Below, piece after piece: positions 1 through 10,545 of a DNA stretch of 64,000 bases (the first letter of the stretch is position 1; every line of letters begins with the position of its first letter). The translations under genes were made by a program, and so were the position numbers. Under the pieces are notes generated by a model. That model saw only the letters and a program-made list of their open reading frames with translations, ran no database searches and was not told the origin of the DNA. The stretch is from Zygnema cylindricum. Its lineage: Eukaryota > Streptophyta > Zygnematophyceae > Zygnematales > Zygnemataceae. The stretch covers positions 1 to 64,000 of the forward strand of contig JBBHKE010002458.1 of NCBI GenBank assembly GCA_037447655.1. Direction: 5' to 3'.

Positions 1-192
<192 letters not shown>

Positions 193-725
193 TATTGAAA
201 AGTAAGCTTTAGTAAGTTTTTGAAATTTGAGTTTAGGACTTAAAATATTTTTGGACTGCCAATTTTAATATTAACTAGATTTTGTGTGGATTTTGTAATA
301 TCTACTTAAGTTGTTATCTTCAAGTAAATTAGTGTGTACGGCCGCCAATGAATGTAGACGTGAAAAGAATCACCCGGATTTTTAAGGTTTAGATATTGTG
401 AGTGGACAATTCTGGTCCAACCACTTAGAACTTTGTAAGAAGATTTTCTGGTGAACCTTGTACATACACTTTAGATCTTTTGAAGATCTTTAGAGAATTT
501 AGTTCAATTAGGAATGCTCAGTTTGATAAAGAATGTACATTCTCTACAGAGTTAAGGAAATGAGAGCACTAAGTGCAATTTAAGGTGTGTTGTGTTCTAT
601 TGTCCTTGACTTGCTTATAGTATATGTTTGTTTGGTTGAAAGTCCTTTTTCATTTGTAGTTATATATCTTACAGTATTGATCTATAGTCTGATAGGTATT
701 CCTCTTTGAGTTTGCTTCTGCTAAC
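193..725 (+). repeat. LTR-like leader of a copia relic
   Basis: This stretch precedes a gag start and is duplicated, with divergence, at about 11660-12005. The two share blocks such as the segment after the phrase TGGACAATTCTGGTCCAA and the run leading into the ATG. A primer-binding-like site lies downstream inside the coding sequence, so this is read as the 3' part of a 5' LTR. The 5' boundary of the LTR is not visible because the microsatellite replaces it. Confidence 0.55.
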
Positions 726-1040
726 ATGTCTAACAATGGCTCAACTCTTGCTGCAAGTGCTCTTATTAGCCCTAGTGCTCCACCTGCTCCGCAAGGGACG
801 AATATCATAGCAGGTGCAAGTGTGACTCATAGTGCAAGTGGATTGCAGCCAAGTCTGTATGTTGAGGACCTTCAACAGGTTATGGGTTTACCGCCCAAAT
901 TGCCTATTTTTCATGGATCGGACTACTTGTATTAGGATGAAATGCTGAGCTCATATTTTGAAGAGAGTGACTTGTCATCCATTGTGGATAGAACTGCTGA
1001 TGAGACTGTACCAGATCGGAGTAAGAAGAATCTCCACAGT
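726..1040 (+). pseudogene. copia gag, N-terminal fragment
   Basis: Reads from an ATG (MSNNGSTLAAS) through QVMGLPPKLPIFHGSD. This resembles the start of Gag in the element at 3906-10354 (QVMGPPSRVPIFNGTG). A TAG at about 933 ends the first block, after which the frame still looks gag-like (ESDLSSIVDRTADET) until an LTR interrupts it at 1041. The first ~50 codons lie upstream of the primer-binding-like site, so Gag would start inside the LTR, as known for yeast Ty1. The gag relic resumes after the inserted LTR. Confidence 0.6.
878..892 (+). promoter_or_regulatory. primer-binding-like site, half-tRNA iMet type
   Basis: GGTTATGGG followed by TTTACC corresponds to the complement of the anticodon arm of initiator tRNA-Met, the same position used by the other copia elements here. 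The right half is degenerate. It overlaps Gag codons for V-M-G. Confidence 0.45.
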
Positions 1041-1990
1041 TGAAAATCACTAGATTTATAGGATATTTTCTAGGTCTAAAATAAAAGAAAAGAGCATGCA
1101 GCCTGCTTTCACCTTTCCTTTCTATCCCCCATACTTGTTGTAGTCACTAAAGGAGAGAGAGAGAGAAAGAGAAGGGAAGCCATGGCTGCCTTTGCCTAAT
1201 AAACAGGACTAAAGAGTGACTTATATCACTCTCAACAAAAGGTTGAGTCCGGTAGGACTCGAACCTCAAACCGGCAGAGTGAGGCGTAGCCGTCAGCTCT
1301 AATCGTTTTATCATAGAAGTTCGTTGAAGTACATAGGGTATGATTATTATATAGACTATGTTATGATCCATAAACCATTTAACAGAAATACAAATTAAAA
1401 GGCATAGATCTTGTTTCATACACTGCGAATTTAATAACGCACGAAACAAATGAATCGGACATTTGTTTTGATGGTCAGATTTGAATGCCGACTTTTAATC
1501 CAACGACGGACATCATCGCCGAGATCTTAGAATGGTCACCTTGGTGTTTTGTGACGTGGCATGACCTGGCGCCACGTGGAGAGATAACATTCGGTAGTGG
1601 GAATTACGAGGAACGTAGGGACGAGTGAAAAGTGGACACGCGTCCGCTTAATGGCCTTGCCGTACCGAGGCCGTACAGAAAGTACATTGGCAGTAGTACT
1701 TTCTTGTAGTGTACAGTGATATGATTGGTTCGTACAGTCAGTAGATAAGGGTTGTGAGAGGGAACTATGACTTAGAAAAATCAGGTAGATAGTCCTCTCT
1801 CTCTTTGTTGCATACATTGGTATTTTTGCCACCCTATAACTTATCGCTCGGTTGAACGTTTTTAGTGATTCTTTTTCCACCGGACTCACGGGAGTCCACG
1901 CTGCACGCGCACGCTGTCAGATTGTCTACTTGTCTGCTATGGCAGCAGTGGTTGCCATTGGAAGTGGGTTAGTTAACAATTATCGAGGAC
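1041..1990 (+). repeat. solo LTR of the ~1 kb copia LTR family
   Basis: Begins TGAAAATC and carries the family signature just inside the left end (TATTTTCTAGGTCTAAAA), then the GGACTCGAACCTC-like block, a GTAC-rich segment and a terminal block ending near the CGGACTCACGGGAGTC motif. It lies inside gag sequence and has no internal domain of its own, so it is probably a solo LTR. The right boundary is approximate because the 3' end has diverged from the better copies at 3906 and 9306. Confidence 0.65.
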
Positions 1991-2349
1991 ACAGAATTGC
2001 ATCCACTGCCTCAACGTCTTGAAGAAGTCTATGACAAAGAAATTGGTAATGTCTTACCTAGAGATAAAAAAGGCTTCTCAAATCTTGTTTAGTGTACATG
2101 CTATGTATGTTCAACAAGTTGTCACTGTTCAGACTAATATAACAACATGAATCTTTGAATTCAGATATTCTCGAGGTAGTATGTCGAATCATTGTCAGGC
2201 TATGAAAAGGTTGTTCCTTTAGAGTACAAGTGCATGTGGGGACTTTTCACCACCTTTACAAGCTATGTTATTAATGAGAAATTTACCCGATGAGTATAAA
2301 GGAGCCATGGATAGGCTTAGGGCTCTTCCACAACGCAAGTGGAAGATAA
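1991..2349 (+). pseudogene. copia gag relic, continuation
   Basis: Fragmented reading frames with a recognisable Gag segment, RNLPDEYKGAMDRLRAL near 2270-2325, that fits the copia Gag block in which a short hydrophobic run is followed by LP and an aromatic residue. It probably continues the gag at 726-1040, split by the LTR at 1041-1990. Several stops and frame changes make it non-functional. Confidence 0.5.
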
Positions 2350-3390
2350 TGTAGAAATTAATGGTTCTTTTAGTATTTTCTAGGTCTAAAATTAAATGCA
2401 AAAAAGACGCCGAGGCAGTCTGCCTCTAACTTCTCTCTTCAACTCCCACACTTGTCGCAATCACTGAAGGTAGAAGAGGGAGCTAGTGCCATGGATGCCT
2501 GTGCTGTCTTGAGAGTGACAGGCAATTGTTTTAGTAGGTTTACTTAAAGATAGTTGACGGACCCAGGATTTGATCCTGGTACCTACAGTCCGTCAACATA
2601 GCCGGTAGTCGATAGCTTTATCTAATTAGTCTAGGACTAGTGCTATGTGATATAATGTTTGATGAATATCTATATATTTACACGTAGACAAATTCATTTA
2701 ACGAAAATATAGACGAAAAACATAGATACAGTTTATGTAAAGTACGGAGAACGCTACGGCTACGAAACGAATACCACGCTGTTTATTTCGACAGCGCAAC
2801 AAATACCACGCAAGTATTTACGACGGCTACGATTTAAACTCGGTTTCAATTGGACCGCCGCGAAAGACTCTGAGATCACGAAGTACGTTTTTGGCGTTTT
2901 ACGATCATCGCCATATCGGATGACACGTGGCTTATCTACATTGGATAACGACATCTCCGCGGATTACAAGAACGAATCTAGATTTGACACGTGTGGACAT
3001 TTTGACCATGTTGTACGATGTCTGTATAAAAAGTACACGGGTACCTGTACCTTTCTGTACGACATAGTATTTTGATTGGTGCCGTACGTCAGTAGATAGA
3101 GTTTTAGAGAGAGGTAGGACTTAGAAAAATTTGGTAGATAGGATCTTCTCTCCAAGAGAGCTTTTGTAAAAAATGTCATCTTTGACCCACCATAACTTAC
3201 TGCTCAGGGGAGAAAATTCAGAGATTCTTTCGACTCAGTGGAGTCTTGCCTCCACAAGTGTGGAGGTAATCATAGTTTTTGTCTACCACGGTGGCAATTA
3301 TTCTTGTTGAAACACAATGGGGTCAGGGTTATCCTAGAGGCTTCTTGTGAGCTGCCTACTCTGAGGGCTAATGGAGATCTCAGAGTTGCA
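2350..3390 (+). repeat. copia LTR (~1041 bp), 5' LTR of a truncated element
   Basis: Starts TGTAGAAATTAATGG and ends GAGTTGCA, directly followed by a primer-binding-like site and a gag start. It is the reverse-orientation relative of the LTRs at 3906-4953 and 9306-10354, with the same order of blocks: CTAGGTCT near the start, a CGTACAATG-type GTAC cluster, ATAACTTACTGCTCAGGGGAG, and a GGAGTCTTGCCTC segment near the end. Confidence 0.8.
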
Positions 3391-3685
3391 AGTTATGGGC
3401 CCACCCTCTAGGGTGCCCATCTTTAAAGAAACTGGCTTCATATACTAGGAAAGTATGATGACAGGAGTTTTATGCAAGAAAAGGTTTTGGGGAATAGTGA
3501 GTGGAGGAGTGGGGCGTCCATCAAGTCTTAGCATCCCTCAACGGAGCTATTACAAGACACTTTTTGCAAGGTGGAAGTTTTTAAAAAGGCGAATGGGAAT
3601 TGGCAAAAGGCAGCAGGAGCAATGGCAACATTGGCAAAGGAGTGGTGATGTGTTGTTTTTGCTAAAATTCGTGTATAATGAATAG
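3367..3685 (+). pseudogene. copia gag 5' fragment with primer-binding site
   Basis: An ATG at about 3371 opens MEISELQVMGPPSRVPIF, close to the Gag start of the neighbouring element (MEVSEFQVMGPPSRVPIF). The site AGTTATGGGCCCACC (3391-3405) is the primer-binding site and is also coding. A TAG follows shortly after (GFIY-stop), then a frame with KKRFWGIVSG resumes to about 3685. The element is truncated after this; no pol follows on this strand. Confidence 0.65.
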
Positions 3686-3900
3686 AGGAGGTTGATAGCG
3701 AATTTTGGATCTCTAAATATTTTTTCATTCTTTCTTTTGTCTGTGTATCCATTAGAGTAAAAACACCTGCATAACAGAATGGACGACCAAGTCTAAAGCT
3801 TTAGGGGAGTGTTGAATTTAAAAGCTTTAATCTCAGTAGATGAGGCCGTGAGGAGGAAGTTAAGGGTGAAAACGAGTAGCTGCTAGGGTTGCAATGTCAA

Positions 3901-3905
3901 AATAG
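3901..3905. repeat. target site duplication, left (AATAG)
   Basis: AATAG abuts the left LTR and is repeated exactly at 10355-10359 after the right LTR, the 5-bp duplication expected for copia integrase. Confidence 0.85.
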
Positions 3906-4953
3906 TGAAACTCTGAGACCTCCATAAGTCCTCAGAGTGGACAGCTTCCAAGAAGCCTCTAGGATAATCCTGACCCCTTTGTGTTTCAGCAAAAATAACT
4001 GCCACCCTGGCAGACAAAAACTCTGACCACCTTCACCCCTGTGAAGTCAAGACTCCCCTGAGTCGATAGCAAAAAGAGTCTCTGAATTTGCTCCCCTGAG
4101 CAGTAAGTTATGGAGGGTCAAAGTTGACCTTTTGTACAGAAGCTCTCTGGGAGAGAGGGTCCTATCTCCTAATTTTTCTAAGTCCTATCTCTCTCACAGA
4201 CTCTATCTACTGATGTACGGAACCAATCAGAATACTGTTCCGTACGTAAAAGTACAGCTATCGGTGTACTTTATGTACGAACATTGTACGACATGGCCCA
4301 AATGTCGACACATGTCATATCCGGATTCGGTGCCATAATCTTCGGAGATTCCACGATCGAATGTAATTTTGCCACGTGTCATCCAATGTGGCGATGGCCA
4401 CAAACCGCCGAAATCCTCTTCCGGGATCTCGGCGCTAATTGCGATAATCCGATTAGAATCTAATTTAATCGTAGCTGTAATAAATACATGCGCGGTATTT
4501 GTTTCAATTACGAAACAAATGCGCAAGATTGATTTTTGTCCGTACCGTAATTCGTACATTATATATTTACTGGATCTATGTATCCCGTAATCCATTACAG
4601 TTAAATGATTTATCGTACGTATAAATATTTAAATAAATATCAAACTATATACTACGTAACACTACTGCTAGACTTAATGGCTAAGGCTACCGGCTATTTC
4701 CTGTCTGCCGGCCGGTAGGTACAAGGATCAATTCCTGTCGCCGGCCCATACTTTTTAAATAAATAAACCCTAACTAATATAAATTTCCCGTAAACCTCAG
4801 GATAGCCTAGGTAGCCATGGCTCTAGCTTCCTCTCCAATTTCTCAATGACTGCGACAAGTTTAAAGTTGGAGAGAGAAGTTAGAGGTAGACTGCCTCTGC
4901 TTCTTTATTTCTTTTCAGACCTAGAAAATACTTTAAAACCTTTAGTTTCTACA
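3906..4953 (-). repeat. 3' LTR of the copia element
   Basis: On the element strand it begins TGTAGAAACTAAAGG and ends CAGAGTTTCA, so TG...CA termini. It aligns end to end with 9306-10354 (1048 against 1049 bp). It contains a GTAC-rich block (about 4213-4300) and a CCAAT box there (ACCAATCAG on the plus strand). Confidence 0.93.
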
Positions 4954-4966
4954 CTCTCTTTATTTT
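4954..4966 (-). promoter_or_regulatory. polypurine tract
   Basis: AAAATAAAGAGAG on the element strand sits immediately before the TG of the 3' LTR. It is the plus-strand primer for reverse transcription. The pol stop codon at 4967-4969 directly abuts it. Confidence 0.8.
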
Positions 4967-6016
4967 CTAGTCAATCTTTAATTTCAGACCACACTTCTCC
5001 CTGCAGAAAATTAGTTTAGGGGAAGGCACAGGTTTGGTCATCATATCTGCTACCATCTCACTATCTGGTCTGTACTCTAAACTGATTGTTTTGTTTTCTA
5101 CTTTCTCTCTATCAAAGCTGAGTCCGATGTCCATGTGTTTGGCTTTAAAATGATGTTTAGGATTTGCAGAAATAGCGATTGCTGCCTGATTATCACAAAA
5201 TATTTTCTGCACACCACTCTTAAGGTGACCAAGCTCACCAAGCAAAGACTTGACCCACATCAATTCTTTTACAGCAGAGCAAGAGGCCATATACTCAGCC
5301 TCCATGGTGGACTGAGCAATAACCTTTTGCTGTTTGCTACTCCAATAGTTAGCCCCATCACCCACATATAATACATATCCAGAAGTGCATCTCCTCATCG
5401 GAGCATCACCATAACTAGCATCACTCCAAGTAGTGATGTCACTATTCTCCCCACCCAAATGCAACCATAGATCCCTAGTTCCTATCAAATATCTAAGGAC
5501 TCTCTTACCTGCCTCCCAATCCTTCTTAGTGGGAGCATTTAGACTTCTACTCAGCACTCCTACAGCTGCAGCTAAGTCCGGCCGGGTACAATTCATAAAA
5601 TAGATTAAACTTCCCACTACTTGCCTGTAAGGAATAGTCTGCATGAACTTCTGTTCATCAGGAGATAATTCCTCGTCTAAGACTATGACTCCTTCTTCCT
5701 CACTCCCCTCACTTCCCTTCTTCAACTCCATTGGAGTTGTACAACTATTAGCTTTATCCATTTGAAATTTTTCAAGCATGTTTCCTATTGCTTTCTTTTG
5801 AGTCAGTTTTATAATTTTCCTTTTTTGGTCTCTCTCTACTTGAATTCCCAAAATATATCTTGCTTCTCCCATATCCTTCATTTCAAATCTCCCCTTAAGA
5901 TCGGTTTTCAGTTTGTTAATTTTTTCCATTGATTTACTTAAAACAAGCAAATCATCAACATAAATTGCAATAAATATAAAACCTTCCGCATCTTCGAAAA
6001 CATAGATTGAGTGATC
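4967..6016 (-). pseudogene. copia pol: reverse transcriptase end and RNase H
   Basis: The frame after the TAA at 6017-6019 holds the catalytic YVDD (5951-5962), then the LGIQVERD and YRQVVGSLIYFMNCTRPDL blocks of copia reverse transcriptase. RNase H follows with TWSDASYGDAP, STMEAEYMASCSAVKE and FCDNQAAIAI, and the conserved terminal block HMDIGLSFDREKVE. It ends at a genuine TAG next to the polypurine tract. The part from the first methionine (5950) is 327 residues with no internal stop, but it is cut off from the rest of pol by the upstream TAA. Confidence 0.92.
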
Positions 6017-7357
6017 TTAGCTGATCCGAATATATCCCAGACCGGTAAGAAACTCATCAAGCTTCTTATTCCACTGTCGAGGTGCCTGTTTCAAACCATA
6101 AAGAGATTTAATCAGCCGACATACCTTACTCTCCTCTCCTTCCTCCACAAAACCTTCAAGTTGTCGCATGAAGATCTCCTCTTCCAATTCTCCATGCAAA
6201 AAGGTTGTCTTCATGTCCATCTGGTGCACTTCCATGTCTTCCGCTGCTGCTAAACTGAGAAGTATGCGGACGGAGGGAAATCTGACCACCGGGGCAAAGG
6301 TTTCCTCGTAGTCAATTCCCTCCTTTTGTGTAAATCCCTTTGCCACTAATCTGGCCTTGTAGCGCTCGATTGTGTTATCTGGGTTCAGTTTTAATTTGAA
6401 AACCCACTTATAACCAATTGGTTTTCGCTTAGGTGGACAATCCACCAGCTCCCAAGTATCGGCTGCCATGATTGAGGCCATCTCCTCATTGATGGCTGTC
6501 TTCCACCGGTTTCTTTCTGGACAAGTCATCGCCTCTCCATAAGTTTGAGGTTCATCTTGATGAGATAGTTTAGTTACCTTGTTATTAACCTGTTTTTCTT
6601 GCAGTATTTTGCTACTTCTCCTCCCCCCCTCAAAATCTGAGGCCGGAATAGATGGTTCTCGTGGATTCTTTCGAACAAACCTGGCTTCTTCCCTATCCCT
6701 TGATTCCGAATCAATTTCCACCACGTCTTCCGCTTCGGGTAGAGTTGTCACTGGAGTTTCCACAGCCGAGTCCTTTTCGGTCTGATTTGTACCTGCAAGA
6801 ATGTCCTCTTCTCTAAAACCTGGATAGTTAGGAAGCTCAAAGTCATCGTAATTTTCTGACTTAAATCTGATTTTTACTGACTTCGTATATTTGAAGGGAT
6901 CCACAGACTTTCCTTCATCCATAACTACTAGATACTTTACTAGGATTATATCTTCCCTTTTTAGATCATAAACTCTATATCCTTTAACATCCTCATCATA
7001 TCCTAATAAGTATCCCGGTTTTCCTTTAGGATCTAGCTTCCAATTGGACCGATCAGTATCTAGACTGAATACTTGACTGCCGAAAACCTTTAAGTGAGAT
7101 ATGTCTGGTTTCCGGCTTGTCCATCTCTCATAAGGCGTTTGATCTTTTATAGCTGAAGTAAGAACTCTATTTTTGAGATAATTAGCATTGTTCATTGCTC
7201 CTGCCCAAAATCCTTTTCCTATCTTTTTATCTGACAACATACTTCTAGCACTATCACTTAGTGTTCTATATAACCTTTCAGCTACCCCATTCTGTTCCAG
7301 ATTTTCTGGAACTGTCTTTTGGTGTTGGACCCCATTTTCCCTCAAAAGATCCGCAAA
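6017..7357 (-). pseudogene. copia pol: integrase C-terminal half and RT fingers/palm
   Basis: Begins just after a TAG at 7358-7360 and is open for 442 residues from the first methionine. It carries the integrase catalytic Glu in QNGVAERLYRTL, the copia GKxGxLxGY-type domain (KGKPGYLLGYDEDVKGYRV), an acidic linker, and the reverse transcriptase start with WELVDCPP, KWVFKLK, ARLVAKGFTQKEGIDYEETF and the first catalytic Asp region MDMKTTFLHGELEEEI. It ends in a TAA (6017-6019) a few codons before YVDD. Confidence 0.92.
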
Positions 7358-8137
7358 CTAGTTAGAAGTATACTCTCCACCATTGTCACTCCTTACTCTC
7401 TTGATTGGAGTTTCATGGAGTTTTTCGCTCCATGCTTTATATTGTCTAAAACAATCCTCAACTTCTGACTTGTTTTTCAAAAAATACACCCGGGAATACC
7501 GAGACCAATCATCAGTTATAGTCATCATAAATCTCTTCCCCCCCAGTGAGGGCACTTTAGCCGGTCCCCAAATATCTGTGTGTACTAGATCTAGAAGTTT
7601 TTCTCCCTTATAGGTGGCTGTTTTAGGAAAGGGTAATCTGTGTGCTTTACCATGAGCACACCCACTACAATCACTTATATCATCACTCTCACTGAACTGA
7701 ATCCCTTCCACCACTCCCATCTTTTTCATCTCTCTCAACTTATCTAGATTCACATGCCCAAGCCTCTTATGCCACATCATAATATCATGAACACCAGCAT
7801 AATAAAGTTTCTTCATTTCATTACTTAAGATCAGCCTAAACATCCCATGGCTACCTTTCTCAGCAATGAAATATACATCCTCCTCAAAACTAGCAGTAAA
7901 GACTCCTTCCCTAGTGCTAGTGAAAAAACCCTTATCATCTAATACAGATGTAGAGATAAGGTTTTTGTTCAGCTCCGGAATAAACAATACATCGGAGAAT
8001 GTTAATATGGATGTCTTTCCTTCTACTAACACTTTTAGATCTAGCGATCCTACAAGAGTAGTGGTGACTATCCTCCCATCCCCGTACTCTATCTCTACGG
8101 TGGGAATCTTTCTTATCTTAGTGAACAGGTGCCTATC
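7358..8137 (-). pseudogene. copia pol: protease end, GAG-pre-integrase, integrase core
   Basis: Contains the HHCC zinc-binding region (MMWHKRLGHVNLDKL then CSGCAHGKAHRLPF) and the first two integrase catalytic acids in VHTDIWGPAK and RSDNGGEYTSN. The upstream TAG at 8138-8140 separates it from the protease active site. The TAG at 7358-7360 falls just after GGEYTSN, so the D-D-E triad is split between two open segments. Confidence 0.92.
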
Positions 8138-8626
8138 CTAACACATGTGCATTGAAGCACCTGAATCTATAATCCAGCCTGCTTCACCTTTCAATCCACC
8201 GTAAGCACATTTCTGCCTTCGTGGAATTTCGACCTCGTTTTTCGCCTCCAACTCCTCATCTAAAAGGAGCTCATCGTCCTCGTCCTCGGATTCCGCCTCA
8301 AGTACCTGTGTGACAAGGGCCTTTTTCTTTCCTCTCGGGGTACCACCGGTCTGCCCCTCCTTTAACTGAAGCTTGGTTAGCTTAGTGCACTCTGCCATAT
8401 AGTGCCCCGGTTTCTTACAAAAGTGACATAAACCTTTGGGAGCCCTTAGTTCGAACTCGTCAGTCTGTTTTTTCTTCTCCCTACCCCCATAGTTTCCGAC
8501 TGGTTTCCGGGAATCCTTGTTTCTCCAATCGGTCGCTGTTGCCAAGGCTTGGCCACTCTTTCCTCCCCTTCCGATCTCAATCGTATTCTCTCGAACGAGA
8601 ATCATCCCTACCACTGAGTTCCATAT
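8138..8626 (-). pseudogene. copia gag nucleocapsid and protease active site
   Basis: Carries one CCHC zinc knuckle, CHFCKKPGHYMAEC (C-x2-C-x4-H-x4-C), an acidic stretch (EAESEDEDDELLLDEE), and the aspartic protease active site WIIDSGASMHMC right before the TAG at 8138. In copia elements Gag and Pol are one polyprotein, and this segment is their junction. The upstream TAG at 8627-8629 cuts it from the capsid part. Confidence 0.92.
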
Positions 8627-9325
8627 CTACCTTGAGTCATGCAAGTCCTGCACACGGTAAACTATGTTCACGAACTCATCAGGTAACTTCATCAGTAAAC
8701 AGTTAACCTTTTCTTTTTCACTAAAATCTTTTCCCGCACTCTCTAGCTCCATGAAGAGTGTAGCAAGCTCATTGCAAAAATCCAACATATTTCCCCCTTT
8801 GTATACATACTCCTTAACTTTCTGATCAGCTAACTGTTGTTGCTGAATCGTACCACTTCGGTACATCTCTATGAGAGCTATCCAAAGATCGGATGCCCTT
8901 TCTACCTGCAAATGAGGACATGCAAGTCCTTGAGTGAGATGGGGTAGGATGAAGTGCTTTGCCGCCATATTGTTGAAGTCCCAGGTTTCAGTATCATTCT
9001 CCTCGTTCCTCGGAATAGGTGACATGAATGCCGAACCAGTTGCTATTGGTGTGGTCGTCTCCTTCTCCTTTCCTTTGTCCACCACCTCTCCTTCTTTTGT
9101 TTCCTCTGTTGAAGGCGGATCTTCTTTCTTAGTGAATCTTCTTCCTCCAAACCCTTGAGGAATTCCAAGACTTGATGGACGCCTCAACCGTCCACTCACT
9201 ATCCCCCAAAACCTTTTTTCGCATAGAGCTCCTATCATCATACTTTCCCGGTATATGAATCCAGTTCCATTAAAGATTGGTACCCTAGAGGGTGGGCCCA
9301 TAACCTGAAACTCTGAGACCTCCAT
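8627..9325 (-). pseudogene. copia gag capsid region
   Basis: Starts MEVSEFQVMGPPSRVPIFNG at 9325 and is open for 232 residues to a TAG. The capsid-like segment (SDLWIALIEMYRSGTIQQQQL to LLMKLPDEFVNIVYRVQ) matches the copia Gag pattern with a C-terminal LP-x-E/S-F motif. The first codons lie inside the 5' LTR and the primer-binding site is read as codons (Q-V-M-G-P-P), so the chosen ATG places translation initiation in the LTR. An internal proline- and acid-rich insert (KKEDPPSTEETKEGEVVDKG) is unusual for copia Gag. Confidence 0.9.
9290..9305 (-). promoter_or_regulatory. primer-binding site, complementary to initiator tRNA-Met anticodon arm
   Basis: On the element strand GGTTATGGGCCCACCC starts right after the LTR. 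It is complementary to the anticodon stem-loop of plant-type initiator tRNA-Met (GGTGGGCCCATAACC), not to a tRNA 3' end. Priming by a half-tRNA is established for Drosophila copia and yeast Ty5. Confidence 0.85.
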
Positions 9326-10354
9326 AAGTCCTCAGAGTGGACAGCTTCCAAGAAGCCTCTAGGATAATCCTGACCCCTTTGTGTTTCATCAAAAATAACT
9401 ACCACCCTGGCAGATAAAAACTCAGACCCCCTTCATCCCTGTGAAGTCAAGACTCCCCTGAGTCGATAGCAAAAAGAATCTCTGAATTTGCTCCCTTGAG
9501 CAGTAAGTTATGGAGGGTCAAAGTTGACATTTTGTACAGAAGCTCTCTAGGAGAGAGGGTCCTATCTCCTTATTTTTCTAAGTCCTATCTCCCTCACAGA
9601 CTCTATCTACTGATGTACGGAACCAATCAGAATACTGTTCCGTACGTAAAAGTACAGCTGCCGGTGTACTTTATGTACGAACATTGTACGACATGGCCCA
9701 AATGTCGACACATGTCATATCGGGATTCGGTGCCATAATCTCCGGAGATTCCACGATCGAATGTAATTTCGCCACGTGTCATCCAATGTGGCGATGGCCA
9801 CAAACCGCCGAAATCTTCTTCCGCGATCTCGGCGCTAATTGCGGCCGTCCGATTAGAATCTAATTTAATCGTAGCCGTAATAAATACATGTGCGGTATTT
9901 GTTTCATTTACGAAACAAATGCGCGGTATTGATTTATAGTCCGTACCCTAATCCGTACTTTATATATTACCGGATCTATGTATCCCGTAATCTATTATAG
10001 TTAAATGAATAATCGTACGTATATATATTTAAATAACTATCAAACTATATACTACGTATCATGACTCATAGACTTAACGGCTAAGGCTACCGGCTATTTC
10101 CTGTCTGCCGGCCGGTAGGTACAATGATCAATTCCTACCGTCGGCACATACCTTTTAAATAAATAAACCCGAACTAATATAAATTTCCCGTAAACCTCAG
10201 GATAGCCTAGGTAGCCATGGCTCTAGCATCCTCTCCAATTTCTCAGTGACTGCGACAAGTTTGAGAGTTGGAGAGAGAAGTTAGAGGTAGATTGCCTCGG
10301 CTTCTTTATTTCTTTTCAGACCTAGAAAATACTTTAAAACCATTAGTTTCTACA
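9306..10354 (-). repeat. 5' LTR of the copia element
   Basis: Full-length partner of 3906-4953; on the plus strand it runs from TGAAACTCTGAG to TTTCTACA. It contains the promoter of the element, with the same GTAC-rich block near 9610-9700, and the Gag start codon near its 3' end. Confidence 0.93.
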
Positions 10355-10545
10355 AATAGCGCAGCATGGCAGCATAGCAGTACATGCTACATATTGTTTT
10401 CGTAGTGGGCTGCGATGTCAAAATATTGCAACATGGTAGCATAGCAGTACACGGTGCACATTGTATTCATACTGCGTTGCGATGTCGAACTAGCACAGCG
10501 TAGCAACATAGCATTACAGGCTGCATGTTTTTCTAGGTGCACGAA
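10355..10545. repeat. ~67-bp tandem repeat hit by the copia insertion
   Basis: AATAG at 10355-10359 is the right target duplication. Units share GCGATGTC, GCAACATGGTAGCATAGCAGTAC and a GGTGCACATTGTATTCAT-like block. One unit is split by the insertion (its left part is at 3886-3905), a second spans about 10409-10475 and a third, more diverged, reaches about 10545. Confidence 0.75.

Larger units (their letters stand above)
3906..10354 (-). mobile_element. copia-type LTR retrotransposon, nearly complete
   Basis: A 6.45 kb minus-strand element with two ~1.05 kb LTRs, exact 5-bp target duplications (AATAG), a primer-binding site next to the 5' LTR and a purine tract next to the 3' LTR. The internal region encodes Gag, protease, integrase, reverse transcriptase and RNase H in copia (Pseudoviridae) order. 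All five open segments lie in one reading frame: the polyprotein is interrupted by four stops (three TAG, one TAA) and no frameshift. The short list of lesions and similar LTRs suggest a fairly recent insertion. It landed in a ~67-bp tandem repeat array. Confidence 0.95.

Noticed and set aside
4967-9325. Alternative genetic code or programmed stop readthrough to explain in-frame TAGs
   Set aside because: The host genes here end at TGA and TAG in expected places, and the stops in the element are scattered within domains, as in decay.
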